From JAWPMT01 sp965242775 (GTDB lineage Bacteria; Bacteroidota; Bacteroidia; Cytophagales; Cyclobacteriaceae): a DNA stretch of 64,000 nucleotides. Positions 46,059 through 55,262 of the stretch are shown one piece after another. The stretch is from NCBI GenBank assembly GCA_965242775.1, contig CBDETI010000012.1:186001-250000 (forward strand), read 5' to 3'. Positions within the stretch are counted from its first letter, which is position 1, and each line of letters starts with the position of its first letter. Both the position numbers and the translations under genes were made by a program. Under the pieces are notes generated by a model, which searched no databases, was not told the DNA's origin, and was given only the letters and a program-made list of their open reading frames with translations.

Positions 46059-46950
46059 TGAGCCAATCGATCCCTTTTCTCAGAAGAGATAACGTTTGGG
46101 CTTCCGGGGAGCCCTCATCAGGTTGGTGGTTGTATGTCCAATTGGCAGTAGGTGGCATACTCATCAATATAGACTCGGTTCTACCACCTGTGTCCAAACC
46201 AAATTTAGTTCCCTTGTCATGAACCAAATTAAACTCCACATAGCGCCCTCTCCGCAGGTATTGCCAATCCTTATGACGATCATCGAAAGGCTTTTCCTTG
46301 TTTCTCCTGACCAACTCGCTGTAGATAGGTACGAAGGAATTGCCCACGGCTTTGACAAATTCGAATAACTGCAATTTCTCCTCCGTGTCCTCAGCGCTCA
46401 ACCTATCGAAGAAAATACCACCGATACCTCTGGTCTCCTTGCGGTGGCTCACGAAAAAGTAGTCGTCTGCCCAGCTTTTGAACCGGGCATAGTATCCCGG
46501 ATTGAAATCATTACAGATGTCACTTAGCTGTTCATGGAAGAACCTTGCGTCAGGTATGTTCACATAGTGGGGAGTCAGGTCTATCCCTCCACCAAACCAA
46601 AAGGTGCCATCTGACATTTCGAAATACCTGATATTCATATGAATAATGGGTACAAACGGATTGCTAGGGTGCAAGACGATCGAGACACCAGTGGCAAAGA
46701 AATCCGCGTTTTGCAGACCTAGTGCTTTTAATATCTTCTCTGGAGTAGGTCCGTGTACTGCCGAAAAATTAACGCCTCCTTTCTCAATAACGGCTCCCTG
46801 GCTTATCACCCGGCTCTTGCCTCCGCCGCCTTCATCCCTCGTCCACTGATCTTCTGCAAACCTTCCGTGGCCGTCCATATTTTCCAATCCACGGCATATA
46901 CTGTCCTGTATATCCTGGAAATCACTTTGTATTATCTCCTTACTTACCAT
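46051..46950 (-). CDS. hemF: Oxygen-dependent coproporphyrinogen III oxidase
   Basis: 299 residues from ATG 46950, one base after the tamL stop. HemF converts coproporphyrinogen III to protoporphyrinogen IX with O2. Family signatures: FSAVHGPTPEKI, VPIIHMNIRYFEM, GGGIDLTPHYV, RRGRYVEFNLVHDKGTKFGL and MPPTANWTYNHQP. This indicates aerobic heme synthesis. Coupled to tamL (envelope assembly) and a PAP2 gene, probably without pathway significance. Confidence 0.97.
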   Translation of the reverse strand: MVSKEIIQSDFQDIQDSICRGLENMDGHGRFAEDQWTRDEGGGGKSRVISQGAVIEKGGVNFSAVHGPTPEKILKALGLQNADFFATGVSIVLHPSNPFVPIIHMNIRYFEMSDGTFWFGGGIDLTPHYVNIPDARFFHEQLSDICNDFNPGYYARFKSWADDYFFVSHRKETRGIGGIFFDRLSAEDTEEKLQLFEFVKAVGNSFVPIYSELVRRNKEKPFDDRHKDWQYLRRGRYVEFNLVHDKGTKFGLDTGGRTESILMSMPPTANWTYNHQPDEGSPEAQTLSLLRKGIDWLNA

Positions 46951-46951
46951 G

Positions 46952-49459
46952 TTAAAAGGGAAACCCAATGCCAATATTGACCCGGGTCTTGTTGCGTAAA
47001 AATCTTTTCCGGGCTTCTAATTCATCTGCTTGCCTCGTCCCTGGGGTGCCAGGCCGCTGAAATGCAGATAAGAAGTCAATGTTGTCAAACACAAATCTTG
47101 CGCCTCCGGGTTGAGCCGGATCGAATACCTGCGCTGCACCATCCACTCTGAAGACTAAATAACCAAAATCAATCCGTAAGCCAAGACCTGTACCTACCGC
47201 AAGTTCCCTGACGAAAGAGTCTACTTGAAACAGACCGCTCTTGCCAGAAGTAAATAATTGATCTTCAAACGGTTGTAACGGCACACTTCGGATTTGCCAA
47301 ATATTACCCGCATCGATGAAGAACGCCCAACTTAGAAAATTCGTCATCCGGCGACGCAGTTCTATGCTGGACTCAACAATGATATCGCCCCCCTGTTCTA
47401 GTGTATAATCAATTACCCTGGGGCCGGTTTCAGAGTTGTTGCCGAAGATCGAAAAATCCCCTGGCCCCAAACGCCTGGCGGGCCAGGCTCTGATACTGTT
47501 GCTTCCACCGATGTAAAAGTATTTTTCATAAGGCAATGCCGAGGACGTGCCAGAACCATAGGGTAGCGCCACGCCGACATGCAAGCGGGTAGCTATCACG
47601 GTATTGCGATCAATGTACAGTTGCCTCCGGTGATCCACCCGAAATTTTAGGTATTGATATTGGATGCTGTCAATGTTAAAGAGAGGCTTGGCGATTGTGC
47701 TTAGAAAATTGCCGCCGGACTCAAAATATAGATGGTAAAAGGAACTGTTGCCCTGCCGATCTCCATAGTTATCGCTTATTATGGCGTCGAAAGAGGCTGT
47801 CGTGAGTAGTGCTGACTCAAAAGATGCGGGGTAGGAGCCGTTGCCGTTCGCCCGTAAAAGTATCAGTAACGAATCAAACTGAGATCGGGGTTCAATATTG
47901 GAATCCACTAAGCTGAAGCCAATAGGTGTAATGGTATAATTGTAATCATCGCGGATTTGCCACTGGTAGCTGAAACTACTATTGAATGTTTGCCTTTCGT
48001 ATTCCTGAAACCGATCTTCAAAATTGTAACTGAACGTGAGATTAGTCCGTGGATTGTACCGACTAACTTTTTGCTTGAGTCGATTTGAAAGTGGAAATAA
48101 AAATTGGGGAAAAGTAAGTGTGGCGGCCCCTCCATACTGAAGCAGGGAGTAGTTTCTCTCCTCATTGGCGATGTTACCGATGCCTTGAAGGTTAAGATTT
48201 CCGGTGAGTTCCAGAAGCTCTAGCCTGCTAAATACATTACGGTTTTTCAGGCTAACATTGACAAACGGACCTGGTAGCCCGGCGGTTGACGACAGCCCGA
48301 CTTCATTGGATGTCTGGTATTTATCTACTGGGCTGGTAAAGACAGATGCCAAAAACTTACCTCCGGTGGTGTCATAATTTATATTTATGAATTTAAAGGC
48401 GTCCAGGTTTGCTAGTTGCCTTTGCGTCTCCAACTCATCCTTTCTGCTATAAAGTTGATTTTTCCGGATAAAGAGCCTGCTGTTGATGAGCTCTTTGTTG
48501 TATTTACTTTTTCCAAATTTGAATGTCACTCCCTGAAAAACTTCGGAAGAATTCACGGAGCTATTTATATCACTCTCGCCTACAAATGAAACAGAATCAA
48601 TGACATACCTTTCGTGCATTCCGTCATTGGGAGGTTGGGTAACATTAATTTTCACCAACACCCTCGGCTTAGGCAGACTAAAAGTATCCACCTCAAAATA
48701 GATGTATTGTTTGGAGAAGTTGTAATAACCATTATTCGCCAAAATATCGAATATCCGATCTCTTTCATTCGCGAGATTATCTTGACTATAGGCGTCCTTT
48801 TTCGTTAGAGCATCTTTTGGGTTCTCGTTAATAAGGGATTTGATAGAATCATCGCCAAAGCTGTACTGAACAGAATCGATATAGTAGCGGGTTCCTAATG
48901 AGAGTCGGTAGGAGGTCTTAATTCGTTTTTTACCACGCCTGGTTGTGTTCAAATGTGCTTTCGCCTCGAAATAACCTTCATTGGCTAAGTATGATTTTAG
49001 CTTTTCCCTCGTCACGGCGTGCAATATGGAATCATACACAGCTAAAGGTTGCCCCTGCCGCATTCGCCAATTGCCTTCTCGGATTTTGCGTGTCCAACGC
49101 GAAACCTTCTTGTCTCTTGATGAGATCAACCTCGTTTTCTTTGTGATGCGATCGGTTTTATTCACGCGTCTGGCGTATTTTTCCTGGATTTTCCGTATCC
49201 TACGACGGTATTTGGCAGTGTCGTATCCTCGCTTACCCCACTCGAAAAGGTGTACTTCCAACGCTATGGGTAAGCCAAAAAAGCGTGTATTGGGTTCTTG
49301 GGCAAGAAGGGAATATACCTGCTCCTGATCAAACCTTTTTGCACCTTTTATCTTCTGTTTTGTTAGTATCCTTTGACCTGGTTCAAGATATTTGGAGCCA
49401 AGGCAGGAGGACAACAGGATTGTCAATAAAAGAAAACACTTGGTTCGAAAGCTCCTCAA
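46952..49459 (-). CDS. tamL: TamL-type lipoprotein: TamA/BamA-like outer-membrane assembly factor
   Basis: 835 residues. The start is a TTG at 49459; a stop lies eight codons upstream in frame and there is no ATG or GTG between. The signal peptide carries a lipobox (LLTILLSSC), as in the Bacteroidota TamL. POTRA-like modules (about 25-340) precede the Omp85/D15 beta-barrel (about 390-835) ending in the C-terminal aromatic motif INIGIGFPF. GSNSIRAWPARRLGPGDF contains the conserved (V/I)RG-Y-like loop, here IRAW. It helps insert outer-membrane proteins. Divergent from the RNA methyltransferase with only 3 bases between starts. Confidence 0.93.
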   Translation of the reverse strand: MRSFRTKCFLLLTILLSSCLGSKYLEPGQRILTKQKIKGAKRFDQEQVYSLLAQEPNTRFFGLPIALEVHLFEWGKRGYDTAKYRRRIRKIQEKYARRVNKTDRITKKTRLISSRDKKVSRWTRKIREGNWRMRQGQPLAVYDSILHAVTREKLKSYLANEGYFEAKAHLNTTRRGKKRIKTSYRLSLGTRYYIDSVQYSFGDDSIKSLINENPKDALTKKDAYSQDNLANERDRIFDILANNGYYNFSKQYIYFEVDTFSLPKPRVLVKINVTQPPNDGMHERYVIDSVSFVGESDINSSVNSSEVFQGVTFKFGKSKYNKELINSRLFIRKNQLYSRKDELETQRQLANLDAFKFININYDTTGGKFLASVFTSPVDKYQTSNEVGLSSTAGLPGPFVNVSLKNRNVFSRLELLELTGNLNLQGIGNIANEERNYSLLQYGGAATLTFPQFLFPLSNRLKQKVSRYNPRTNLTFSYNFEDRFQEYERQTFNSSFSYQWQIRDDYNYTITPIGFSLVDSNIEPRSQFDSLLILLRANGNGSYPASFESALLTTASFDAIISDNYGDRQGNSSFYHLYFESGGNFLSTIAKPLFNIDSIQYQYLKFRVDHRRQLYIDRNTVIATRLHVGVALPYGSGTSSALPYEKYFYIGGSNSIRAWPARRLGPGDFSIFGNNSETGPRVIDYTLEQGGDIIVESSIELRRRMTNFLSWAFFIDAGNIWQIRSVPLQPFEDQLFTSGKSGLFQVDSFVRELAVGTGLGLRIDFGYLVFRVDGAAQVFDPAQPGGARFVFDNIDFLSAFQRPGTPGTRQADELEARKRFLRNKTRVNIGIGFPF

Positions 49460-49462
49460 TCT

Positions 49463-50194
49463 ATGATTTCTAAAAACGACTCAAAATTCATTAAATCGCT
49501 CAAATTAAAAAAGTATCGGAGTAGGGAGGGATTATTTCTTGTTGAGGGAAAAAAGAATGTTTTGGAATTACTGGGTTCAAATCTGGAGGTGCAACGTCTC
49601 TTTGGGACAGACCAGTTGGAGTCTGTTTTGGAGCAGAGAAATTGGACAGGACGATTTCAAAAGACCAGTCCTAAGGAACTTGAAAAGGTTGGGAGTTTTC
49701 AGACTAATGAGTTCGGTTTAGCCATTGTGAAAATACCTACGGAAGTGCCCCAGGGATTGAAAGATGGAGTAATTGTTGCCTTAGATGGTGTAGCGGACCC
49801 GGGGAATCTGGGCACAATTATCCGTGCCATGGATTGGTTTGGGTATAACCAACTTGTATGCTCAACGGATTGTGCTGATTGCTACAACCCGAAGACAATT
49901 GCGGCGACGATGGGATCGTTTTGCAGAATACAGGCGTATTACACGGACCTGCCACAATTTGTTGAAGAAAGGGCGTCCATGCGCTGTTACGCGATGGTCC
50001 TCGATGGGCAATCCATTTACGAAGCGAAGCTGGACGATGGTATCTATCTACTCGGAAGTGAGTCACACGGCATACGAACTGGCGTGACACCCATTAGCGC
50101 AACCCAGCTTACCATCCCTCGTTTCGGTCAGGCTGAATCTTTAAATGTAGCAATGGCTTCAACTTTGCTCTTATCGACGATTAGGTCTTCCTAA
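49463..50194 (+). CDS. SpoU/TrmH-family RNA 2'-O-ribose methyltransferase
   Basis: 243 residues. An N-terminal substrate-binding segment (KFIKSLKLKKYRSREGLFLVEG) is followed by a SPOUT domain (about 95-240) with VALDGVADPGNLGTIIRAMDWFG, the motif-2-like LLGSESHGIRTG and motif-3 LTIPRFGQAESLNVAMA, which form the deep-trefoil knot and bind SAM. It modifies a tRNA or rRNA ribose; the exact target is unknown. Its 3' end overlaps convergent pgi by 14 bases. Confidence 0.95.
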   Translation: MISKNDSKFIKSLKLKKYRSREGLFLVEGKKNVLELLGSNLEVQRLFGTDQLESVLEQRNWTGRFQKTSPKELEKVGSFQTNEFGLAIVKIPTEVPQGLKDGVIVALDGVADPGNLGTIIRAMDWFGYNQLVCSTDCADCYNPKTIAATMGSFCRIQAYYTDLPQFVEERASMRCYAMVLDGQSIYEAKLDDGIYLLGSESHGIRTGVTPISATQLTIPRFGQAESLNVAMASTLLLSTIRSS

Positions 50195-51833
50195 GTTGCC
50201 GGTAACGTTCGATCAATAGGGTTGTTGAAGGGTCGTGATTGGTCGCTGTTCCTGTAAAATCGTTGAGAATTTTTCCTGCCAATTGTTTGCCTAACTCCAC
50301 ACCCCACTGGTCGTAGCTGTAAACATTCCAGATAATACCTTGTACGAATATTTTGTGTTCGTATAAGGAGATCAGGCTCCCCAACGCACGGGGAGTAAGT
50401 TGGTCCATTAGAATACTAGTCGTTGGTTTGCCGCCCTCAAACACTTTGTATGGTATCAACTTTTCGATTTCAGCTGCGGTTTTACCAGCGGCCGTCAATT
50501 CCTCCCGAACCTGGGCCGCTGTTTTCCCAATCATCAAAGCCTCGGTTTGAGCAATGAAATTGGCAATGAGCTTATCCTGGTGGTCCCCCTGTTCATGAGG
50601 TGCTCTTATTGATGCGATGAAATCCGCCGGTATCAGTTTTGTTCCTTGATGAATTAGCTGGTAAAAAGCATGCTGTCCATTGGTGCCGGGCTCTCCCCAA
50701 ATGATCTGCCCACTTTGATAATCAAGTTTTTCGCCGGTGCGATCAATGGATTTACCATTGCTTTCCATATCGCCTTGCTGCAGGTAGCGACTGAAATGAC
50801 TTAGCAGGTGGTCATAAGGAAGAATGGCATGGGTTTCTGCTCCGAAAAAGTTATTGTACCAAATTCCAATCATGGCCATCATAGTCGGGATATTGTTAGC
50901 CACTCCTTTTGTTCTGAAGAAGTGATCATCCATGGCCTCAGCTCCTCCCAAAAGTTCTTCAAAGTTGTCATAACCTACCGTACAAGCAATGCTCAATCCA
51001 ATAGCCGACCAGAGGGAATATCTACCTCCAACCCAGTCCCAGAATTCGAACATGTTACTTGTGTCAATACCAAATTCCGATACCTTTTCGGCATTAGTGG
51101 AAACCGCCACAAAGTGTTTTGCAATGTGTTGCGAATCCCTTGCAGATCTTAAGAACCAGTCCCTGGCTGTATTTGCATTGGTCATCGTCTCCTGGGTGGT
51201 GAATGTTTTTGAGGCGATGATAAAGAGCGTCGTTTCCGGATCTAATTCCTCAAGGTTTTCCAACAAATCCGAAGCATCGACATTTGACACGAAATAGCTT
51301 TTGATGCCTTCCACTTGATAAGGTTTCAGGGCCTTGCTCACCATGTAGGGTCCAAGGTCTGATCCACCTATTCCGATGTTGACAATGGAGTTGATTTTTC
51401 TGCCTGTAAAACCTGTCCATTTCCCTGAGTGAAGGTCCGATACAAAGGCACGCATTTTGTTCCTCACTTCTCGAACCATAGGCATGACATTTTCGCCCTT
51501 TACCGAGTAGGTCCGGTCACTTAAGGTTCTCAATGCAATATGTAAGACTGATCTATTCTCCGTTCGGTTGATTGGTTCACCATTCAGCATAGCCTCCTTG
51601 GCAGCCTCCAATTGACATTCTTTGGCTAACTGCTCAAATAATGCCAGCGTCTCGGTGGTAACATAGTGTTTGGAAAAATCTATATAGAACGTCTCGAATG
51701 TTGTGGAAAATGTAGCGAGGCGTTGCGGGTCATTCTTGAATAGGTCAAGCAGCCTCACACGAGACATATCCTGATAGTGCTTACCCAGCTTTTGCCAGGA
51801 TTCAGTGGTAGTGAGTTTAACGTCTGATAGCAT
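50181..51833 (-). CDS. pgi: Glucose-6-phosphate isomerase
   Basis: 550 residues from ATG 51833, close to the usual 549; the frame upstream to 51875 is an extension that starts with a weak codon. Interconverts glucose-6-P and fructose-6-P. SIS-fold signatures: NIGIGGSDLGPYMV, VSNVDASDL, FIIASKTFTTQETM, VGGRYSLWSAIGLS and DQWGVELGKQLA. Convergent with the RNA methyltransferase gene, 14-base overlap. Confidence 0.97.
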   Translation of the reverse strand: MLSDVKLTTTESWQKLGKHYQDMSRVRLLDLFKNDPQRLATFSTTFETFYIDFSKHYVTTETLALFEQLAKECQLEAAKEAMLNGEPINRTENRSVLHIALRTLSDRTYSVKGENVMPMVREVRNKMRAFVSDLHSGKWTGFTGRKINSIVNIGIGGSDLGPYMVSKALKPYQVEGIKSYFVSNVDASDLLENLEELDPETTLFIIASKTFTTQETMTNANTARDWFLRSARDSQHIAKHFVAVSTNAEKVSEFGIDTSNMFEFWDWVGGRYSLWSAIGLSIACTVGYDNFEELLGGAEAMDDHFFRTKGVANNIPTMMAMIGIWYNNFFGAETHAILPYDHLLSHFSRYLQQGDMESNGKSIDRTGEKLDYQSGQIIWGEPGTNGQHAFYQLIHQGTKLIPADFIASIRAPHEQGDHQDKLIANFIAQTEALMIGKTAAQVREELTAAGKTAAEIEKLIPYKVFEGGKPTTSILMDQLTPRALGSLISLYEHKIFVQGIIWNVYSYDQWGVELGKQLAGKILNDFTGTATNHDPSTTLLIERYRQLRKT

Positions 51834-51878
51834 CTTAGTAATTTCTGAGGGGCAAATTAAACCCAACTCAATCAATTA

Positions 51879-52868
51879 CTAGCCCCTTACGAAAAGATAG
51901 TACATATAGGCTGCAAAGCCGATTAGGTAGAAAATACCTTCGGCTCGATCCAACTTGTATTTGTTGAATGTGAACATGAATATGAACAGCAGGAACGTGC
52001 CTACCATGACCAAGAGCAAGTCAATATTCAAATCGTCGAAAAGCCCACTGGCAGTGAACTGAAGTGGGCTATGAATGACAGCTGTCATCCCCAATACCAG
52101 CAACAAGTTGAATATGTTTGAACCAACAATATTACCAACAGCCAAGTCCGATTTTTTATGGAATGCAGCTACTGCGGAAGTTGCTAGTTCGGGCAAGGAA
52201 GTACCGGCTGCCAGTATGGTTAGGCCAATTAGTTTTTGACTTACGTCGTAATGACTGGCAATTTCCACCGCATTGTCTACAATCATCTCTCCGCCAAAAA
52301 TCAGGCCTGCTATCCCCAGTACGATCATTATGGTGGTTTTGACACTGTTATACATTACAATGTCCTCGTCATCATCACCGGGTTCACCACCTCGCTGCAA
52401 GTTGAGGAATATGTAGCTGATAAAGCCTACAAACATGGCTATCAGGATGAGCCCGTCCCACAGGCTGAGGCTATTACTATCACTTTCAAAAAAAGCGACA
52501 TCATTCACCAAAATGAAGAACATGATGGTGGCCAGCAGACTATAGGGAACCTCTTTCCATAGGGCATTTTTTTGCACCGTTAACGGGTAGATCACAGAAG
52601 AAACACCCAGGATCAGAAAGATATTGAAAATGTTGGAGCCAATGATGTTACCAAAAACCAGCCCATGATTTTCGGTTCCTCCTGAAATGATATTGACAAC
52701 CAATTCCGGAGCGGAAGTACCCATGGCGACTACAGTGAGTCCAATGGCAATATCAGATACGTTGAATCTTTTCGCTAAAGAAGATGCGCCGTTTACCAGA
52801 AAGTCCGCTCCTTTGATAAGAAGGATGAACCCGACTGCTACCAATAACAAATTGACTAAAACATCCAA
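51879..52868 (-). CDS. CaCA-family Na+/Ca2+ antiporter (YrbG-like)
   Basis: 329 residues with about 10 membrane helices. Start is TTG 52868; the closest ATG is in another frame and hits a stop. The two alpha-repeats each have the family signature GTSAPELVVNI (about 52-62) and GTSLPELATSAVAA (about 220-233), each followed by GNIIGSNIFN or GNIVGSNIFNL. Exchanges cations across the inner membrane. Lies 45 bases upstream of pgi in the same direction. Confidence 0.94.
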   Translation of the reverse strand: MDVLVNLLLVAVGFILLIKGADFLVNGASSLAKRFNVSDIAIGLTVVAMGTSAPELVVNIISGGTENHGLVFGNIIGSNIFNIFLILGVSSVIYPLTVQKNALWKEVPYSLLATIMFFILVNDVAFFESDSNSLSLWDGLILIAMFVGFISYIFLNLQRGGEPGDDDEDIVMYNSVKTTIMIVLGIAGLIFGGEMIVDNAVEIASHYDVSQKLIGLTILAAGTSLPELATSAVAAFHKKSDLAVGNIVGSNIFNLLLVLGMTAVIHSPLQFTASGLFDDLNIDLLLVMVGTFLLFIFMFTFNKYKLDRAEGIFYLIGFAAYMYYLFVRG

Positions 52869-52984
52869 AGCGACTAGGTTAGTTAGCGGTTATGATTTTG
52901 GAAATATAAATATTTTTAGATCATATTTTCAAAATCCCCGCAAATTAAACATCTACGGATGGATTTTGCACGATAATTTGAATT

Positions 52985-54712
52985 TTACTTATCCAGGTCC
53001 TCTACCATTCGGTTTATCCTGGACTGTAGTTTTTCGTGACTTTCGAATATATCATACTGCGGCAACAAGTCCCTGTCTTTTACCGAAAAATAGAACTTAA
53101 TTTTTGGCTCGGTACCCGACGGTCGGACTGAAATCTTGCTTCCTTGCTCGGTAAAAAATTGCAGAACATTGGATTTTGGGAGTTCAATTGCCGTTTCCTG
53201 CCCCGTCAGTAGGTTCTTTTGTTTGCTCGTAGAAAAGTCTTTCGTCATGACGACCTTTTCACCCGCCAGCGTCGATGGAGGAGTGGAACGGAAGCGATCC
53301 ATCATAGCAGCGATTTCCTCTGCGCCCGACTTCCCTTTTTTCGTAATTGATTTCAAGCCTTCCAGATACAGTCCGTACTTTTCGGATACCTCTATCAACA
53401 ATTCAAATAATGTCCTGCCTTCGTTTTTGGCCCATGCCGTCATTTCCGCTATCATAGCACAACTGGCAATGGCATCTTTATCGCGCACGCTATCACCGAT
53501 CAGGTACCCGTAACTTTCTTCGCCGCCGCCAATGAATTGCTCTTGGCCCTCCAGTTCTCTGATCAGCGCTGCTATGTATTTAAAACCGGTCAGGGTCTCG
53601 TAGCTTTTTACCGTAAAATCTCGGGCAATGTCTTCGATCAAGTCGGTCGTGACAATGGTTTTTACCACGTACTGCGAACCTGTGAGCTTGCCCATTTCTT
53701 TCCATCTTCTTAGCAAATAATAGATAAGCAATGCTCCTGTCTGATTTCCATTCAAAAGCTGAAAATCGCCCCTGGTGTTTTTGACAGCAATCCCCACGCG
53801 ATCAGAGTCCGGGTCAGTTGCCATCACCAGATCCGCATCGACCTCCTTAGCTTTTTCAAGGGAGATCTTCAGCGCTTCGGCCTCTTCCGGATTGGGATAT
53901 ACGACCGTCGGAAAATTGCCATCGGGTTGAGCCTGCTCCTCTACGACGGTTACGTTATTGAACCCCATTCTTTCTAATATTGGCGGTACCAACGTGATTC
54001 CAGTGCCATGGATTGAGGAGAATACAATGCGAAGGTCATTTTGCGCATTGATTGCCTCCGGCGACAATGCCAGGCCCTGGATCATGTCAAGGTATTTTTC
54101 ATCAAGCTCTTCCCCAACAGAATGAATGAGTTCGTTGTTCGGGTCGAATCGAATCTCTTCAAATGATCCAATAGCCTGTACTTCTGAGATTACATTTTTG
54201 TCGTGCGGAGGGATTAACTGCGCTCCGTCTGACCAGTAGGCCTTGTAACCATTGTATTCTTTGGGGTTGTGTGAGGCAGTTACTACTACGCCACTTTTAC
54301 AGCCCAATACCCTGATGGCATAGGACAATTCGGGTGTGGGTCTCAGGCTTTCAAAAAGATACACTTCAATGTTGTTCCCTGAGAAAATTTCAGCGGTTTG
54401 CTCAGCAAACAAGCGGCTGTTATTCCTACTATCATGGGCGATAGCGACTTTAATCTGTTCGCTGGGAAAAGTCTTTTTTAAGTAGTTGCTTAATCCTTGT
54501 GTTGCCATACCAATCGTATATCGGTTCATGCGGTTGGAGCCAACTCCCATGATCCCCCTCAGCCCCCCGGTGCCGAATTCCAGGTCTTTGTAGAAACTAT
54601 CGGTGAGCTGGGTGTCGTCAGCGTCGGCGATCATTTTTTCTATCTGTGCCTTGGTATCAGCATCTACTTGATTGCTTGAGAGCCAAGATTTCGCTTTAGA
54701 TAATACTTCCAT
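52985..54712 (-). CDS. Phosphohexomutase (phosphoglucomutase/phosphomannomutase type)
   Basis: 575 residues, alpha-D-phosphohexomutase superfamily, interconverting hexose-1-P and hexose-6-P. Motifs in order: catalytic phosphoserine loop VVTASHNPKEYNGYKAYW (about 140), metal-binding ATDPDSDRVGIAV (about 296), sugar-binding GGEESYGYL (about 390) and phosphate-binding RPSGTEPKIKFY near the C-terminus. The longer form resembles PgcA-type enzymes. It is the upstream neighbour of the exchanger and pgi, fitting central sugar-phosphate metabolism. Confidence 0.96.
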   Translation of the reverse strand: MEVLSKAKSWLSSNQVDADTKAQIEKMIADADDTQLTDSFYKDLEFGTGGLRGIMGVGSNRMNRYTIGMATQGLSNYLKKTFPSEQIKVAIAHDSRNNSRLFAEQTAEIFSGNNIEVYLFESLRPTPELSYAIRVLGCKSGVVVTASHNPKEYNGYKAYWSDGAQLIPPHDKNVISEVQAIGSFEEIRFDPNNELIHSVGEELDEKYLDMIQGLALSPEAINAQNDLRIVFSSIHGTGITLVPPILERMGFNNVTVVEEQAQPDGNFPTVVYPNPEEAEALKISLEKAKEVDADLVMATDPDSDRVGIAVKNTRGDFQLLNGNQTGALLIYYLLRRWKEMGKLTGSQYVVKTIVTTDLIEDIARDFTVKSYETLTGFKYIAALIRELEGQEQFIGGGEESYGYLIGDSVRDKDAIASCAMIAEMTAWAKNEGRTLFELLIEVSEKYGLYLEGLKSITKKGKSGAEEIAAMMDRFRSTPPSTLAGEKVVMTKDFSTSKQKNLLTGQETAIELPKSNVLQFFTEQGSKISVRPSGTEPKIKFYFSVKDRDLLPQYDIFESHEKLQSRINRMVEDLDK

Positions 54713-54764
54713 GAAATGTTCGTTGGTATGAATATTGCAATTTGAGGACGTTAAATTGGCGTGA

Positions 54765-54806
54765 TATTGAAAATATGATTTTTTATATTGCTGTTATTGA
54801 AAATAT
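54765..54806. repeat. Direct repeat of TATTGAAAATAT in a divergent promoter region
   Basis: TATTGAAAATAT occurs at 54765-54776 and 54795-54806, 30 bases apart (about three helical turns). It could be a regulator site pair, though the reverse complements also resemble AT-rich -7 boxes (TATTTTCA), so promoter duplication is an alternative. Confidence 0.4.
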
Positions 54807-54822
54807 TATAAATTTTGCCATA

Positions 54823-54834
54823 GAAAACGTTTTC
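54823..54834. promoter_or_regulatory. Palindromic candidate operator GAAAACGTTTTC
   Basis: A perfect 12-bp palindrome centred on a CpG, the type of symmetry used by LacI/GalR-family operators, 18 bases upstream of the ATG at 54852 and 111 bases from the divergent phosphohexomutase start. No LacI-family gene is in this window. A chance AT-rich palindrome cannot be ruled out. Confidence 0.4.
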
Positions 54835-54851
54835 ATAACCTCATTATCGGT

Positions 54852-55262
54852 ATGAATATAGATAAACTAAATGACGCTTTCGTAGAGATTGCCGAAAAGA
54901 AAATTGACCTATTTGGTTTTGACCCAAACGATCCGCAATATGATCTGTTGTTGAAAGAAATCCACCAGATGGAGGACTCATTTTTAGATAAATTCGGCGC
55001 TTATATCGAAGAAGCGCTTTTTCAATTGTTCATGACGAATACTGCCCTGATAATGATGTACTGCTACCGGTTGCATACATGGCCTCACAAATCCTGAAAA
55101 GCGGGGCATCAATATGATGTGGATAAAGATCAGGGTATCCCCGTTGATGCTGACGATTTTCCAGTATCAAAGCTCGGATTGGTCCTAATTCCCGGACCTA
55201 CAAGATTGATACTTCAAGGTGAAAAATCGGAATTTCGGGAAACGGTCTGGGTCGCTAGATAA
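54852..55262 (+). CDS. Conserved-looking hypothetical protein, two frameshifts
   Basis: Not recognised. One protein of about 136 residues can be rebuilt from three frames: MNIDKLNDAFVEIAEKKIDL to EEAL, then FSIVHDEYCPDNDVLLPVA to ILKSGAS, then YDVDKDQGIPVDADDFPVSK to ETVWVAR before TAA at 55260. The first shift is in a T run near 55018-55022, the second near 55110-55115. No signal peptide or membrane helix. The reading assumes both indels are errors like those in neighbouring trpS and gyrB. It is acidic and mixed alpha/beta, probably cytoplasmic. Confidence 0.55.
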
